NCBI RefSeq assembly: GCF_030406605.1 | Contig: NZ_CP129104.1 | Coordinates: forward strand, 756,072 to 820,071 | From: Curtobacterium sp. 458 | GTDB lineage: Bacteria > Actinomycetota > Actinomycetes > Actinomycetales > Microbacteriaceae | Length of the DNA stretch: 64,000 bases | Reading direction: 5' to 3' | Shown here: one piece after another, positions 1 to 7,762 of the stretch | How positions within the stretch are numbered: the first letter of the stretch is position 1 | Layout: every line of letters starts with the position of its first letter | Notes under the pieces: model-generated | Told to the model about the DNA's origin: nothing | What the model saw: only the letters and a program-made list of their open reading frames with translations | Databases searched by the model: none | Translations under genes and position numbers: made by a program

Positions 1-769
1 CCCACGAGCGGGCGATCCCCCCGCCGATCACGACGGTCGTCACGTCGAGGATCCCCGCTGTGAGCAGGGCAGCACGCGCGAGACCCCACCCGGCCCGCTC
101 GAACACGGCGGCGGCGTCGAGGTCTCCCGCACGGGCGGCCTCGGCGACCTCGCGGGCGGAGACCCGGCGTCCGGAGCGTTCGGCGTAGCGGTCGGCGATG
201 CCGCGGGCTCCGGCGAGCGTCTCGAGGTGCCCGACCTGTCCGCACGTACACAGCGCGTCCCCGAAGCCGGGCACGTGTCCGATCTCGCCCGCGGCACCGC
301 GCGGCCCGGCGAAGAGTGTCCCGCCGAGCACGAGCGCACCGCCGACCCCGGTGCCGAGCGTCATGCCGAGCACGTCGGGCTCCCCCGCGACGGCGCCGGT
401 CGCGACCTCGCCGAGGAGAAACGCGTTCACGTCGTTGTCGAGGGTCGCGGGGACGCCGAGGGCCTCGGACACGGCCGTGGTCACGCCGTACCCGGCCCAA
501 CCGGTGAACGAGTTGCCGGTCACGAGGACCGTGCCGGTCCCCGCGTCCACGACACCGGCTGCGCCGACCCCGACACCCGCCAGGGAGGCCCGGTGCCGGT
601 CGAGCAGGTCCGTCACCGCGCGCACGCCGGTCGCGACGATGGCCGCCCCGCCGGCGTGCGCCGGTGTCGGCAGGTCGACGCGGTCGAGCACCTCGAGGTC
701 CGGCGTGGTGAGCAGCACCTTCGTGTTCGTCCCACCGACGTCGATGCCGGCGATGACCTCGGCGCTCAT
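1..769 (-). CDS. ROK family sugar kinase (glucokinase/N-acylhexosamine kinase-like), 3' end outside window
   Basis: The gene starts at 769 and runs off the left edge, so about 255 residues are visible. The N-terminus has the ROK ATP-binding pattern (AGIDVGGTNTK), followed by DNDVNAF and LGTGVGGALV loops. The ROK zinc motif is present as CTCGQVGHLE, with the usual third cysteine replaced by histidine. ROK kinases phosphorylate glucose, N-acetylglucosamine or N-acetylmannosamine in the cytoplasm. Its start overlaps the stop of the upstream double ATPase by four bases (ATGA), so it is the last visible gene of the ABC uptake operon. This suggests that the imported ligand carries or releases a sugar. 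The substrate cannot be read from sequence; the family call is secure. Confidence 0.9.
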   Translation of the reverse strand, partial: MSAEVIAGIDVGGTNTKVLLTTPDLEVLDRVDLPTPAHAGGAAIVATGVRAVTDLLDRHRASLAGVGVGAAGVVDAGTGTVLVTGNSFTGWAGYGVTTAVSEALGVPATLDNDVNAFLLGEVATGAVAGEPDVLGMTLGTGVGGALVLGGTLFAGPRGAAGEIGHVPGFGDALCTCGQVGHLETLAGARGIADRYAERSGRRVSAREVAEAARAGDLDAAAVFERAGWGLARAALLTAGILDVTTVVIGGGIARSW

Positions 770-2436
770 GCGGTCACCGTACCGAGTCCGGCGAGCCGTT
801 CGGCGCGGCGGCGACGTTGGACGACGGGGTCGGGCACCGGGACGGCCGCGAGGAGCCGCCGGGTGTAGTCGGTCTCCGGGTGGACGAGGGTGGCACCGGT
901 CGCGCCCTGCTCCTCGACGACGCCCTGACGCATCACGACGACGCGCTCGGCGAACTGCTGCACGACGGCGAGGTCGTGCGACACGAACAGGCAGGCGAAC
1001 CCGAGGTCGCCCTGGAGTTCCCGGAGCACGTCGAGCACGGTCTCCTGCACGCTCACGTCGAGCGCGCTCGTGGGTTCGTCGGCCACGAGGAGCCGCGGCG
1101 ACAGCACGAGCGCCCGCGCGAGCGAGACCCGCTGACGCTGCCCGCCGGAGAGCTCCCGCGGCGCCCGGGACGCGAGGGCCCGGGGCAGTCGGACGGCGTC
1201 GAGGACCTCGTCGATGCGGCGCCGCTTGTCGGCCGAGGACGTGCCACGACGGTGCACGGCGAGCGGCTCCGCGATGCACTCGGCGACGGACATGCGGGCG
1301 TCGAGCGAGGCCACGGGGTCCTGCAGCACGACGCCGATGCCGGAGCGGAGCGTCCGGCGATCACGTCCGCGAGCCCGGGCGAGGACGGTCCCGAAGAGGT
1401 GCACACTGCCCGAGGTCGGCTTCTGCAGGCCGAGCGCGACGCGTGCGGCCGTGGACTTGCCCGAGCCGGACTCGCCGACGAGTCCGACGGTCTCTCCGGC
1501 GTGGACGGCGATGTCGATCCCACGGAGGGCGTGCACCGCACGCGCCCCGCGCCCGAACGTCACCGAGACGTCCCGGAGGTCGACCACCGGGGGTGTGTCG
1601 TGCCTCCCGGCCGTCACGGCCGCGTCGGACGCCGACGGCCGATCGCCCGTCGCGACCGCGAGCCGCGGCACCGCGGCGAGCAGCCGCTTCGTGTAGTCGT
1701 GCTGCGGACGGAGCAGGACCTCCTCGACGCCGCCGGTCTCGACGACCTCGCCCTGCAGCATGACCGCGACCCGGTCCGCGAAGTCCGCGACGACGCCCAT
1801 GTTGTGCGTCACGAGGAGCACGCCCGTGCCGGTGTCGGCGGCGAGTCCGCGGAGCAGCTCGAGGATCTCCGCCTGCACCGTCACGTCGAGCGCGGTCGTC
1901 GGCTCGTCGGCGATGAGGAGCTTCGGCGCGTTCGCGATCGCCATCGCGATGACGACGCGCTGCCGCTGTCCGCCGGACAGCTCGAACGGGTACGCCCTCG
2001 CACGGGAGGCCGGCGACGGGATGCCGACCCGGTCGAGGAGCTCCACCGCACGGGCCGACGCGGCCGCGGCGGACACGTCCTCGTGGTTCCGGATCACCTC
2101 GGCGATCTGCGCGCCGACTCGGGTGAGCGGGTCGAGCGCGGTCGCGGGCTCCTGGAAGACCATCGAGACGGTCGACCCGCGGAGCGGACGGAGTGCGGAC
2201 TCCGGGGCGCCGACGACCTCGTGCCCGTCGACGACGGCGCTGCCGGTCGCGGTGGCGTTGCCGGAGAGGAGTCCCATCGCGGCGAGCGCCACGGTGGACT
2301 TGCCGGAGCCGGACTCCCCGACGAGCGCGAGCGTCTCCCCCGGTTCCACGTGCAGGGTGACACCGCGGACGGCGTCGACGGTCCCGGACTCGGTCGAGAA
2401 GGTGACCCCGAGGTCGGTGGTGGTCAGGACGGACAT
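766..2436 (-). CDS. ABC transporter ATP-binding protein, fused DppD-DppF type (two ATPase domains)
   Basis: A 556-residue protein with two complete ATPase domains. Each has a Walker A motif (GESGSGKST) and an LSGGQRQRV signature, and each Walker B is followed by a DEPT(T/S)ALDV loop. It powers import by the DppB/DppC-type permeases encoded upstream and acts on the inner face of the membrane. Most family members are two separate ATPases of about 330 residues; fused forms are common in Actinobacteria. The start at 2436 (MSVLTTTDLG) shares one base with the permease stop (TGATG). A longer open frame extends upstream to 2985, but it lies over the permease and is a shadow. Confidence 0.95.
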   Translation of the reverse strand: MSVLTTTDLGVTFSTESGTVDAVRGVTLHVEPGETLALVGESGSGKSTVALAAMGLLSGNATATGSAVVDGHEVVGAPESALRPLRGSTVSMVFQEPATALDPLTRVGAQIAEVIRNHEDVSAAAASARAVELLDRVGIPSPASRARAYPFELSGGQRQRVVIAMAIANAPKLLIADEPTTALDVTVQAEILELLRGLAADTGTGVLLVTHNMGVVADFADRVAVMLQGEVVETGGVEEVLLRPQHDYTKRLLAAVPRLAVATGDRPSASDAAVTAGRHDTPPVVDLRDVSVTFGRGARAVHALRGIDIAVHAGETVGLVGESGSGKSTAARVALGLQKPTSGSVHLFGTVLARARGRDRRTLRSGIGVVLQDPVASLDARMSVAECIAEPLAVHRRGTSSADKRRRIDEVLDAVRLPRALASRAPRELSGGQRQRVSLARALVLSPRLLVADEPTSALDVSVQETVLDVLRELQGDLGFACLFVSHDLAVVQQFAERVVVMRQGVVEEQGATGATLVHPETDYTRRLLAAVPVPDPVVQRRRRAERLAGLGTVTA

Positions 2437-3329
2437 CAGCGGCCCCTCACGTCGAAGGCGTCCCGGAGCCCGTCGCCCACGGCGTTGAACGCGCAGACGA
2501 CGAGGATCACGGCGAGTCCCGGTGGCACGATGAGCCACCAGCGTCCGGAGTAGGCGGAAGTCAGGCCGGCGGAGAGCATGCCGCCCCAGTCGGTGGCGGG
2601 GGCCTGGACGCCGAGTCCGAGGTAGGAGACGTACGCCACGAGGAGGATCGCGTCGGCGACCTGGAACGTGGCCGCGACCACGATCGTGGACACCGAGTTC
2701 GGCAGCAGGTGGCGACCGATCGCCCGGGCGTGGGAGCCACCGATGGCGCGCAGGGTGAGGACGTAGTCGCGGTTCTTGAGCGTGAGGGTCTCGGCGCGGA
2801 TGAGTCGGGAGGGCACGAGCCACGACACGAGCCCGAGGATCACGACGAGCCCCCAGACCCCGGGGGTCGTGATGGCCGAGATGACGAGCAGGATGAACAG
2901 CGCGGGGATCGCGATGCCGGCGTCGACGACGCGCATCATCACAGCGTCGACCCACCCCCCGACGTACCCGGCGACCGAGCCCCACAGCGTGCCGACCACG
3001 GTGGCGAGGATGCCCGCCGCGATGCCGACCATGAGCGACACCTTGCCGCCGAACATCAGGCGGCCGAGGACGTCGTGGCCGACGGCGTCGGTGCCGAGCA
3101 GGTGCGCGGCGCTCGGGGCGAGGTTCACCTGGTCGAGCTGCGTGTGGGTCTGGTCGGTCGGGTACAGGAACGGGCCGACGAAGCAGAACAGGACGACCAC
3201 CACGATGACGACGAGGCCGATCACCGCGAGGGTGTTGTGGCGGAAGCGTCGGACCGCGAGCTTCCAGCCGGTCGCGGCGACGGTGACCGGTGCGCCGGGG
3301 GCCTCCGGTGCCAGTTGGACGGCGCTCAT
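2436..3329 (-). CDS. ABC transporter permease, DppC/OppC type
   Basis: A 297-residue membrane protein with an N-terminal transmembrane segment (about 36-57), then the inner-membrane permease domain with the expected helices and an EAA-type loop (about 190-215, including RAIGGSHARAIGRHLLPN). It forms the translocation path with the DppB-type protein. The start ATG at 3329 overlaps the stop of the third mini-ORF of the tandem repeat just upstream (ATGA). Its translation is therefore probably coupled to those mini-ORFs rather than directly to the dppB-type gene, which is unusual. Confidence 0.93.
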   Translation of the reverse strand: MSAVQLAPEAPGAPVTVAATGWKLAVRRFRHNTLAVIGLVVIVVVVLFCFVGPFLYPTDQTHTQLDQVNLAPSAAHLLGTDAVGHDVLGRLMFGGKVSLMVGIAAGILATVVGTLWGSVAGYVGGWVDAVMMRVVDAGIAIPALFILLVISAITTPGVWGLVVILGLVSWLVPSRLIRAETLTLKNRDYVLTLRAIGGSHARAIGRHLLPNSVSTIVVAATFQVADAILLVAYVSYLGLGVQAPATDWGGMLSAGLTSAYSGRWWLIVPPGLAVILVVCAFNAVGDGLRDAFDVRGR

Positions 3330-3391
3330 GCGCGGACTCCCATCACGTCGTCGGTGGGCGCAGTGTCGATGAGGGACGCGACGGCGCTCAT
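3326..3391 (-). CDS. Coupled mini-ORF, copy 3 (21 codons)
   Basis: Third and last copy of the repeated 21-residue reading frame. It begins MSAVASLIDT and ends GVRA, so the beginning differs from copies 1 and 2 (MSVVTSLIDT). Its stop overlaps the ATG of the DppC-type permease (ATGA at 3329-3326), so ribosomes leaving it could restart on the permease. No known peptide family is recognised. It may act only as a translational relay, or may be debris of a duplicated gene start. Confidence 0.45.
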   Translation of the reverse strand: MSAVASLIDTAPTDDVMGVRA

Positions 3392-3453
3392 GCGCGGACC
3401 CCCATCACGTCGTCGGTGGGCGCAGTGTCGATGAGGGACGTGACGACGCTCAT
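3388..3453 (-). CDS. Coupled mini-ORF, copy 2 (21 codons)
   Basis: Second copy of the repeated reading frame, starting at 3453 within the stop of copy 1 (ATGA) and ending within the start of copy 3. The peptide is the same as copy 1 in the part read (starts MSVVTSLIDT). One C-for-T change near its 3' end, in the stretch reading cgcggacccccatc on the plus strand, separates it from copy 1. Function unknown. Confidence 0.45.
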   Translation of the reverse strand: MSVVTSLIDTAPTDDVMGVRA

Positions 3454-3515
3454 GCGCGGACTCCCATCACGTCGTCGGTGGGCGCAGTGTCGATGAGGGA
3501 CGTGACGACGCTCAT
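3450..3515 (-). CDS. Coupled mini-ORF, copy 1 (21 codons)
   Basis: First copy, starting at 3515 inside the stop of the DppB-type permease (ATGA at 3515-3512). It ends inside the start of copy 2. It begins MSVVTSLIDT, has an acidic centre (PTDD) and ends GVRA. There is no hydrophobic stretch long enough for a membrane helix and no signal peptide. Function unknown. Confidence 0.45.
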   Translation of the reverse strand: MSVVTSLIDTAPTDDVMGVRA

Positions 3516-4471
3516 GCGCGGCTCGCCTTCGTTCGCGGGTCGATGAGGGACTGCGCGACGTCGGCGAGCAGCGTGCCCACGACGGTCGCGATCGAGATGA
3601 CGAGGACGCAGCCGAGCAGCGTCGGGTAGTCCGACGTCTGCGCCGCGTTCCAGAACAGCAGCCCCATGCCGGGGTAGTTGAACAGCTGCTCGGTCACGAG
3701 GGCCCCGCCGAACAGCACGGGCAGGTAGTAGCCGAGCATCGCGACCACCGGGGTGAGCGAGTTCCGGAACACGTGCCGCCGGAGGATCGTCGCCGTCGAG
3801 GCTCCCCCGGCCCGAGCCGTGCGGACGTAGTCCTCCTGGAGGTTCTCGAGGGTCGAGGCCCGCATGTACCGGCTGAACACGGCGATCATCGCGAGGGCTC
3901 CGGTGACGACGGGGAGCACGAGGCCGGCCGGGTCCTGGAACACCTCGGCGAGGGTGTTCCCGCTCGGCGCCTGGGACGGCAGCCACGGCAGCTGCTGGCT
4001 GAAGACGATGATGAGCACGAGTCCGAGGAAGAACGCGGGCGTCGAGTAGAACACGAACGCCAGCGCGGTGGCCGCGTAGTCGACCGCACCGTTGCGGCGG
4101 ACGGCCTGCCACATCCCGACCGGGATCGCGATGACGAGCCCGAGGACGGCGGACATGCCGGTGAGCACGAGGGTCTTCGGCAGGCGCTCGGCGATGAGCT
4201 GCGAGACCGGCTCGTTGAGCGTGTACGACATGCCGATGTCGCCGGTGAGCAGGCGTCCGAGGAACCGGAGGTACTGCACGGGCAGCGGCTGGTCGAGTCC
4301 CTGCGACTGGTTGAACGCGGCGATCTGCGCCGGCGTTGCGGAGACGCCGAGGACGCCGCGGGCGGGTCCGCCCGGCAGGGCGTGCAGCAGGCAGAACACG
4401 ACGATCGTGACGATGAGGACCACGGCGAGTGCTTGCAGCACGCGCCGGAGCAGGTAGAGAGCGGTGGTCAT
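3512..4471 (-). CDS. ABC transporter permease, DppB/OppB type
   Basis: A 319-residue permease with an N-terminal membrane helix (about 8-30) and the binding-protein-dependent transport domain, including an EAA loop (around 218-245, ARAGGASTATILRRHVFRNS). It pairs with the DppC-type permease to import peptides or related solutes. It follows the binding-protein gene after a strong hairpin and ends in an ATGA overlap with the first of three mini-ORFs. Confidence 0.93.
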   Translation of the reverse strand: MTTALYLLRRVLQALAVVLIVTIVVFCLLHALPGGPARGVLGVSATPAQIAAFNQSQGLDQPLPVQYLRFLGRLLTGDIGMSYTLNEPVSQLIAERLPKTLVLTGMSAVLGLVIAIPVGMWQAVRRNGAVDYAATALAFVFYSTPAFFLGLVLIIVFSQQLPWLPSQAPSGNTLAEVFQDPAGLVLPVVTGALAMIAVFSRYMRASTLENLQEDYVRTARAGGASTATILRRHVFRNSLTPVVAMLGYYLPVLFGGALVTEQLFNYPGMGLLFWNAAQTSDYPTLLGCVLVISIATVVGTLLADVAQSLIDPRTKASRA

Positions 4472-4509
4472 GCGGCTTCCGATGGTCGGATTGGAGACGT
4501 GAGCCGGGA

Positions 4510-4548
4510 GGGAGGCGCGGTGCGCGTCGGACGCGCACCGCGCCTCCC
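4510..4548. terminator. Long hairpin between binding-protein and permease genes
   Basis: Eighteen-base arms (4510-4527 and 4531-4548, core ggaggcgcggtgcgc) around a three-base loop. There is no T-tract on the minus strand. A hairpin here would cut down read-through or protect the 3' end of the binding-protein mRNA, giving more binding protein than permease, as is common in such operons. The arm core gaggcgcggtgc is shared with the palindromes at 18154-18201 and 31085-31132. Confidence 0.75.
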
Positions 4549-4562
4549 GGCTGTCCTGGGTG

Positions 4563-6362
4563 TTACTTGCTCCACTTCCACTGTGCGGGGTGGAAGTTCG
4601 CGAGGGAGTCCTGGTCGAACCCGGTCAGACCCTTCTTGACGACCGAGATCTGGTAGTCGGGCTCGGGGAGCCAGATGACCGGGAGGTCCTTCGCGACGGC
4701 CGCGCTGTAGTCCTGCACGGCGGTCGAATCGGTCGACGTGGTGGTCGCGTCGATGAGCTGGTCGACCTCCTTGTTCGAGTACGACCCGAAGTTGGCCGAA
4801 CCATCGGTCTGGAAGAGCGACTCACCGGTCGGGTAAGCCGGGAAGTACCAGCTGCCCGCGGTGCCGAAGAAGGAGAGGTCCCAGTCACAGCTGGCCTCGT
4901 CGCTGGTGCAGGTCGGGGTCTGCGACAGGACGCTCGACACCGGCGCGGTCTTGATCGTGAAGCCGATGCCGGTCTTCGCGAGCGAGGACTGGATCGCGCT
5001 CATCATGTTGTCGGTGACGGTGGAACCGGACTGCGAGAGCACGTTCATGGTGAACTTCGTGCCCTTGTCGACGCCCTCGCCGCACTGGCTGTCGGACGTG
5101 CCCGGGTCGGTGCAGACCATGGTGCCGCCCTGCTCCTCCCAGCCGTGGCTGGTCAGGAGCGCCTTGGCCTTCGAGGTGCTGAACGGGTACGGGTTGTCCT
5201 TCTGCACGGACGAGACGTAGTCGGACTCCTGCGCCTGCGGGATCGGGCCGTAGGTCGAGGTGGCGGTGCCGTTGAACACGACCTCCGACAGCGAGGTCTG
5301 GTCGATCGACATCTGCACGGCCTGGCGGGCGTAGAGCTGCTTGAAGACCGCACCCATGGTCGGGTTGTTGAAGTTGTACGGCATGTACGTGATGGCCCAG
5401 CCGGTCCAGGGCTTGACCTCGTAGCCCTTGGCCTCGAAGGACGCCTTCTGGTCCATGTCGGTGGCGTTGATGTAGCCGTAGTCGACCCCGCCCGAGCGGA
5501 CGGCGTTGACCTCGGCGTCAGCGGACGTGAACGGCAGCAGGTTGACGGTCTTGATGGCGGGCTCCTCGCCGCCGTCGTACTCCTTGTTGGCCGTCAGCGT
5601 GACCTTGCCGGCGGTGGTGAACGCGCTCACGCCGTACGGGCCGGAGATGGTCTTCCAGAGGTCGTCGCTAGCGTAGTCCGAGATCTTGCCGGCGGCGGTG
5701 TTGAGGTACTTCCAGACCTGCTTCGCGCCCGCGGTGGTTTCGTCCGCGTTGCCGACCGAACCGCTCGCGCTCGTCTTGTCCCAGGCGTGCTGCGGCAGCG
5801 GGATGATGTGGCTCAGCTGGTTCGCGAGCATCCAGTCGGCGTTGTACGCCTTGTCGAACGTGATCGTGAAGTGGGTGTCGTCGATGGCCTTGAATGAGGT
5901 CCAGTTGTCGGGCGCCTTGCCCTTCGAGTACGAGCCCCACTGGTCCTTGTTCGCCTTGATGAGGTTGAACCAGAACTCGACGTCGCGGCTCGTGATCGGC
6001 TTGCCGTCGGACCAGTGGCGGTCGCCGAGGGTCATCGTGACGCTCGTGCCGTCCTTCGCGAACGCTGCGTCGGTTGCCACGGAGCCGGCCTTGTTCCACG
6101 CGATCTTGCCCGTCGAGCCGTCGTACGCGACGAGGGGCTCGTACAGCGACTGCGCGATCGAGCCGTTGTTCGTGTTGAGGTGCGCTGCCGTGCCGATCGG
6201 CAGGATCCAGTTCGGCGTGAAGTTGGCCGGCAGCGCGTAGTTGATCTCGTCGGTGTTGCTGCTGCCGGACGAGGCGTTGCCGCCTCCGGAGCAGCCGGCG
6301 AGCAGCGCGCTCACGGCGATCGCGGCTCCGGTGAGGAGCGCCCAGCGACGGGGCTTGGTCAT
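4563..6362 (-). CDS. ABC transporter substrate-binding lipoprotein, family 5 (DppA/OppA type)
   Basis: A 599-residue exported lipoprotein. The signal peptide runs from residue 1 to about 23 and ends in a lipobox LLAGC with the lipidated cysteine at 24. A family-5 solute-binding fold follows. It captures the transported ligand outside the membrane and hands it to the two permeases. The start at 6362 is preferred over 6404 because AGGAG lies 8 bases upstream and the signal peptide then has normal length. First gene of the minus-strand operon; a ROK repressor is divergently encoded, and an inverted repeat lies in the shared promoter region. Confidence 0.93.
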   Translation of the reverse strand: MTKPRRWALLTGAAIAVSALLAGCSGGGNASSGSSNTDEINYALPANFTPNWILPIGTAAHLNTNNGSIAQSLYEPLVAYDGSTGKIAWNKAGSVATDAAFAKDGTSVTMTLGDRHWSDGKPITSRDVEFWFNLIKANKDQWGSYSKGKAPDNWTSFKAIDDTHFTITFDKAYNADWMLANQLSHIIPLPQHAWDKTSASGSVGNADETTAGAKQVWKYLNTAAGKISDYASDDLWKTISGPYGVSAFTTAGKVTLTANKEYDGGEEPAIKTVNLLPFTSADAEVNAVRSGGVDYGYINATDMDQKASFEAKGYEVKPWTGWAITYMPYNFNNPTMGAVFKQLYARQAVQMSIDQTSLSEVVFNGTATSTYGPIPQAQESDYVSSVQKDNPYPFSTSKAKALLTSHGWEEQGGTMVCTDPGTSDSQCGEGVDKGTKFTMNVLSQSGSTVTDNMMSAIQSSLAKTGIGFTIKTAPVSSVLSQTPTCTSDEASCDWDLSFFGTAGSWYFPAYPTGESLFQTDGSANFGSYSNKEVDQLIDATTTSTDSTAVQDYSAAVAKDLPVIWLPEPDYQISVVKKGLTGFDQDSLANFHPAQWKWSK

Positions 6363-6450
6363 GTGTGTCTCCTGGTGCGTGGGAGGTGTCGGGGTGTGGA
6401 GCACGCGTGCCGGTCGGCACGGGGACAGTCAATGACCAAAGGCGTTGGAA

Positions 6451-6481
6451 AAACAAACAATCCGATGTAAATAGTTCGTTT
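6451..6481. promoter_or_regulatory. Candidate ROK-repressor operator in divergent promoter region
   Basis: An imperfect inverted repeat with 11-base arms, AAACAAACAAT (6451-6461) and ATAGTTCGTTT (6471-6481), 9 of 11 paired, separated by 9 bases. It sits in the only AT-rich patch of the 215-base gap between the binding-protein gene and the ROK regulator. ROK repressors of the NagC/XylR type bind AT-rich palindromes that control both divergent transcripts. Assignment to this regulator is inferred from position. Confidence 0.5.
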
Positions 6482-6577
6482 CTGCGGTTCGGGCGAAAGG
6501 GTGGACGGGCCGATCTGCCGCTTAGGCTCGGACTCACGGGCGGTCGCCGATCGCTTTCCACCGGATTGGAGAAAGTC

Positions 6578-7762
6578 GTGGCCGACCTCAGCGCCCGCGT
6601 CCTGGAGCTCGTCGCTTCGGGACAGGCCTCGAGCCGCACCGAGATCGCCACGCTGCTGGGTGCCGCGCCGTCGACCGTCTCGCACGTGGTCGCGCAGCTG
6701 CTCGCGCACGGGCTCCTCGCCGAGGAGGGCACCGACGTCTCGACGGGCGGGCGCCCCCGCAAGGTGCTCCGGATCGGCGGGGCCGACGAGTACGCGGTCG
6801 CCGCGGACGTCGGTGGCGGTCACGCCCGCATCGGCGTGGTCCGACCGGGAGGCGCGCTCGAGTCCGTCGCGAACGTCCCGTTCGCGCTCGCCGACGGTCC
6901 GACCGCCGGGCTCCAGCGACTCGCCGGGATGCTCGAGCGTCTCGCCGACGAGCAGGGGCGCGCGGGGCTCAGGGGGGTCGGCCTCAGCCTGCCCGGCCCG
7001 GTCGACGTCGAGGCCGGCGTGGTCGACCTGCCGAGCCGCATGCCCGGGTGGAACGGCTTCCCGGTGGCGTCCTGGCTCACCGAGCGGTTCGGGCTGCCGG
7101 CGGTCGTCGACAACGACGCGAACTGCATGGCCGCCGGTGAGCAGAGCGTGCAGGACCCGTCGCGTCGGCAGACCATCACGATCAAGGCCGGCTCGGCCAT
7201 CGGTGCCGGGATCGTCATCGACGGCCGGCTCTACCGCGGGTCGACCGGGTCCGCCGGCGACATCACGCACGTGCGCATCGACGCGGCCGGGGACACCCCG
7301 TGCTCGTGCGGCAACACCGGCTGCCTCGAGACGGTGGCCTCCGGTGCCGCGCTCGTCCGCATCCTGTCGAACGCCGGGGTCGCGGTCGAGTCCACGGCCG
7401 ACGTGGTCCGGCTCGCCTCGGACGCGCACCCCGAGGCCACCCGTGCCGTGCGGCTGGCCGGCCGGTACCTCGGTGAGGTCCTCGCGGCCAACGTCAACTT
7501 CTTCAACCCGGACGCGGTCTACCTCGGCGGCATCCTGTCGACGCTCGACCCGTTCATCGCCGCCGTCCGGAGCCAGCTGTACGAGAGCTGCCACCCGCTC
7601 ATGACGCAGCACCTCGCGATCGAACCGGTGTCGCTCGGCGCCGACGCCGGGCTCGTCGGCGCCGGCCAGTTCGCGCTGCAGCGGGGCCTGACCGCCTCGC
7701 TCGAGGAGCTCTCGGCGCCCATCCCCCAGTCCGCCGTCAGGAAGAGGAACGTCCGTGTCTGA
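6578..7762 (+). CDS. ROK family transcriptional regulator (NagC/XylR-like)
   Basis: A 394-residue protein with an N-terminal winged helix (about 8-60, including TEIATLLGAAPSTVSHVVAQ) and a ROK sensor domain with the intact zinc motif CSCGNTGCLE. It probably represses the uptake operon and its own operon until a sugar-containing ligand binds. GTG at 6578 is chosen as start because GGAGAAAG lies 2 bases upstream at 6568-6575 and the length then matches the family. The open frame extends back to 6365 through the promoter region, which is unlikely to be coding. It overlaps the start of the M81 gene. Confidence 0.92.
   Translation: MADLSARVLELVASGQASSRTEIATLLGAAPSTVSHVVAQLLAHGLLAEEGTDVSTGGRPRKVLRIGGADEYAVAADVGGGHARIGVVRPGGALESVANVPFALADGPTAGLQRLAGMLERLADEQGRAGLRGVGLSLPGPVDVEAGVVDLPSRMPGWNGFPVASWLTERFGLPAVVDNDANCMAAGEQSVQDPSRRQTITIKAGSAIGAGIVIDGRLYRGSTGSAGDITHVRIDAAGDTPCSCGNTGCLETVASGAALVRILSNAGVAVESTADVVRLASDAHPEATRAVRLAGRYLGEVLAANVNFFNPDAVYLGGILSTLDPFIAAVRSQLYESCHPLMTQHLAIEPVSLGADAGLVGAGQFALQRGLTASLEELSAPIPQSAVRKRNVRV

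Larger units (their letters stand above)
3326..3515. repeat. Three tandem 62-base repeats between two permease genes
   Basis: The block gcgcggactcccatcacgtc and its flanks recur with exact 62-base spacing; the segment ending in ctcatg occurs at 3321, 3383, 3445 and 3507. A unit of 62 is not a multiple of three, but each unit holds a 66-base reading frame whose ATGA end overlaps the next unit by four bases. The chain from the DppB-type stop to the DppC-type start is therefore continuous. Copies differ at only a few bases, which implies recent expansion. The copy number could change by slippage or recombination. Confidence 0.9.

Noticed and set aside
2709..3496. Plus-strand frames over the 62-base repeats
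   Set aside because: They are antisense to the permease and mini-ORFs, with repeated low-complexity Arg-rich sequence and no ribosome site.
3326..3515. Possible CRISPR array at the 62-base repeats
   Set aside because: There are no spacers: the whole 62-base unit repeats, and no cas gene is nearby.
6365..6577. N-terminal extension of the ROK regulator
   Set aside because: It crosses the AT-rich promoter and operator, and a GTG with a good ribosome site at 6578 gives normal family length.
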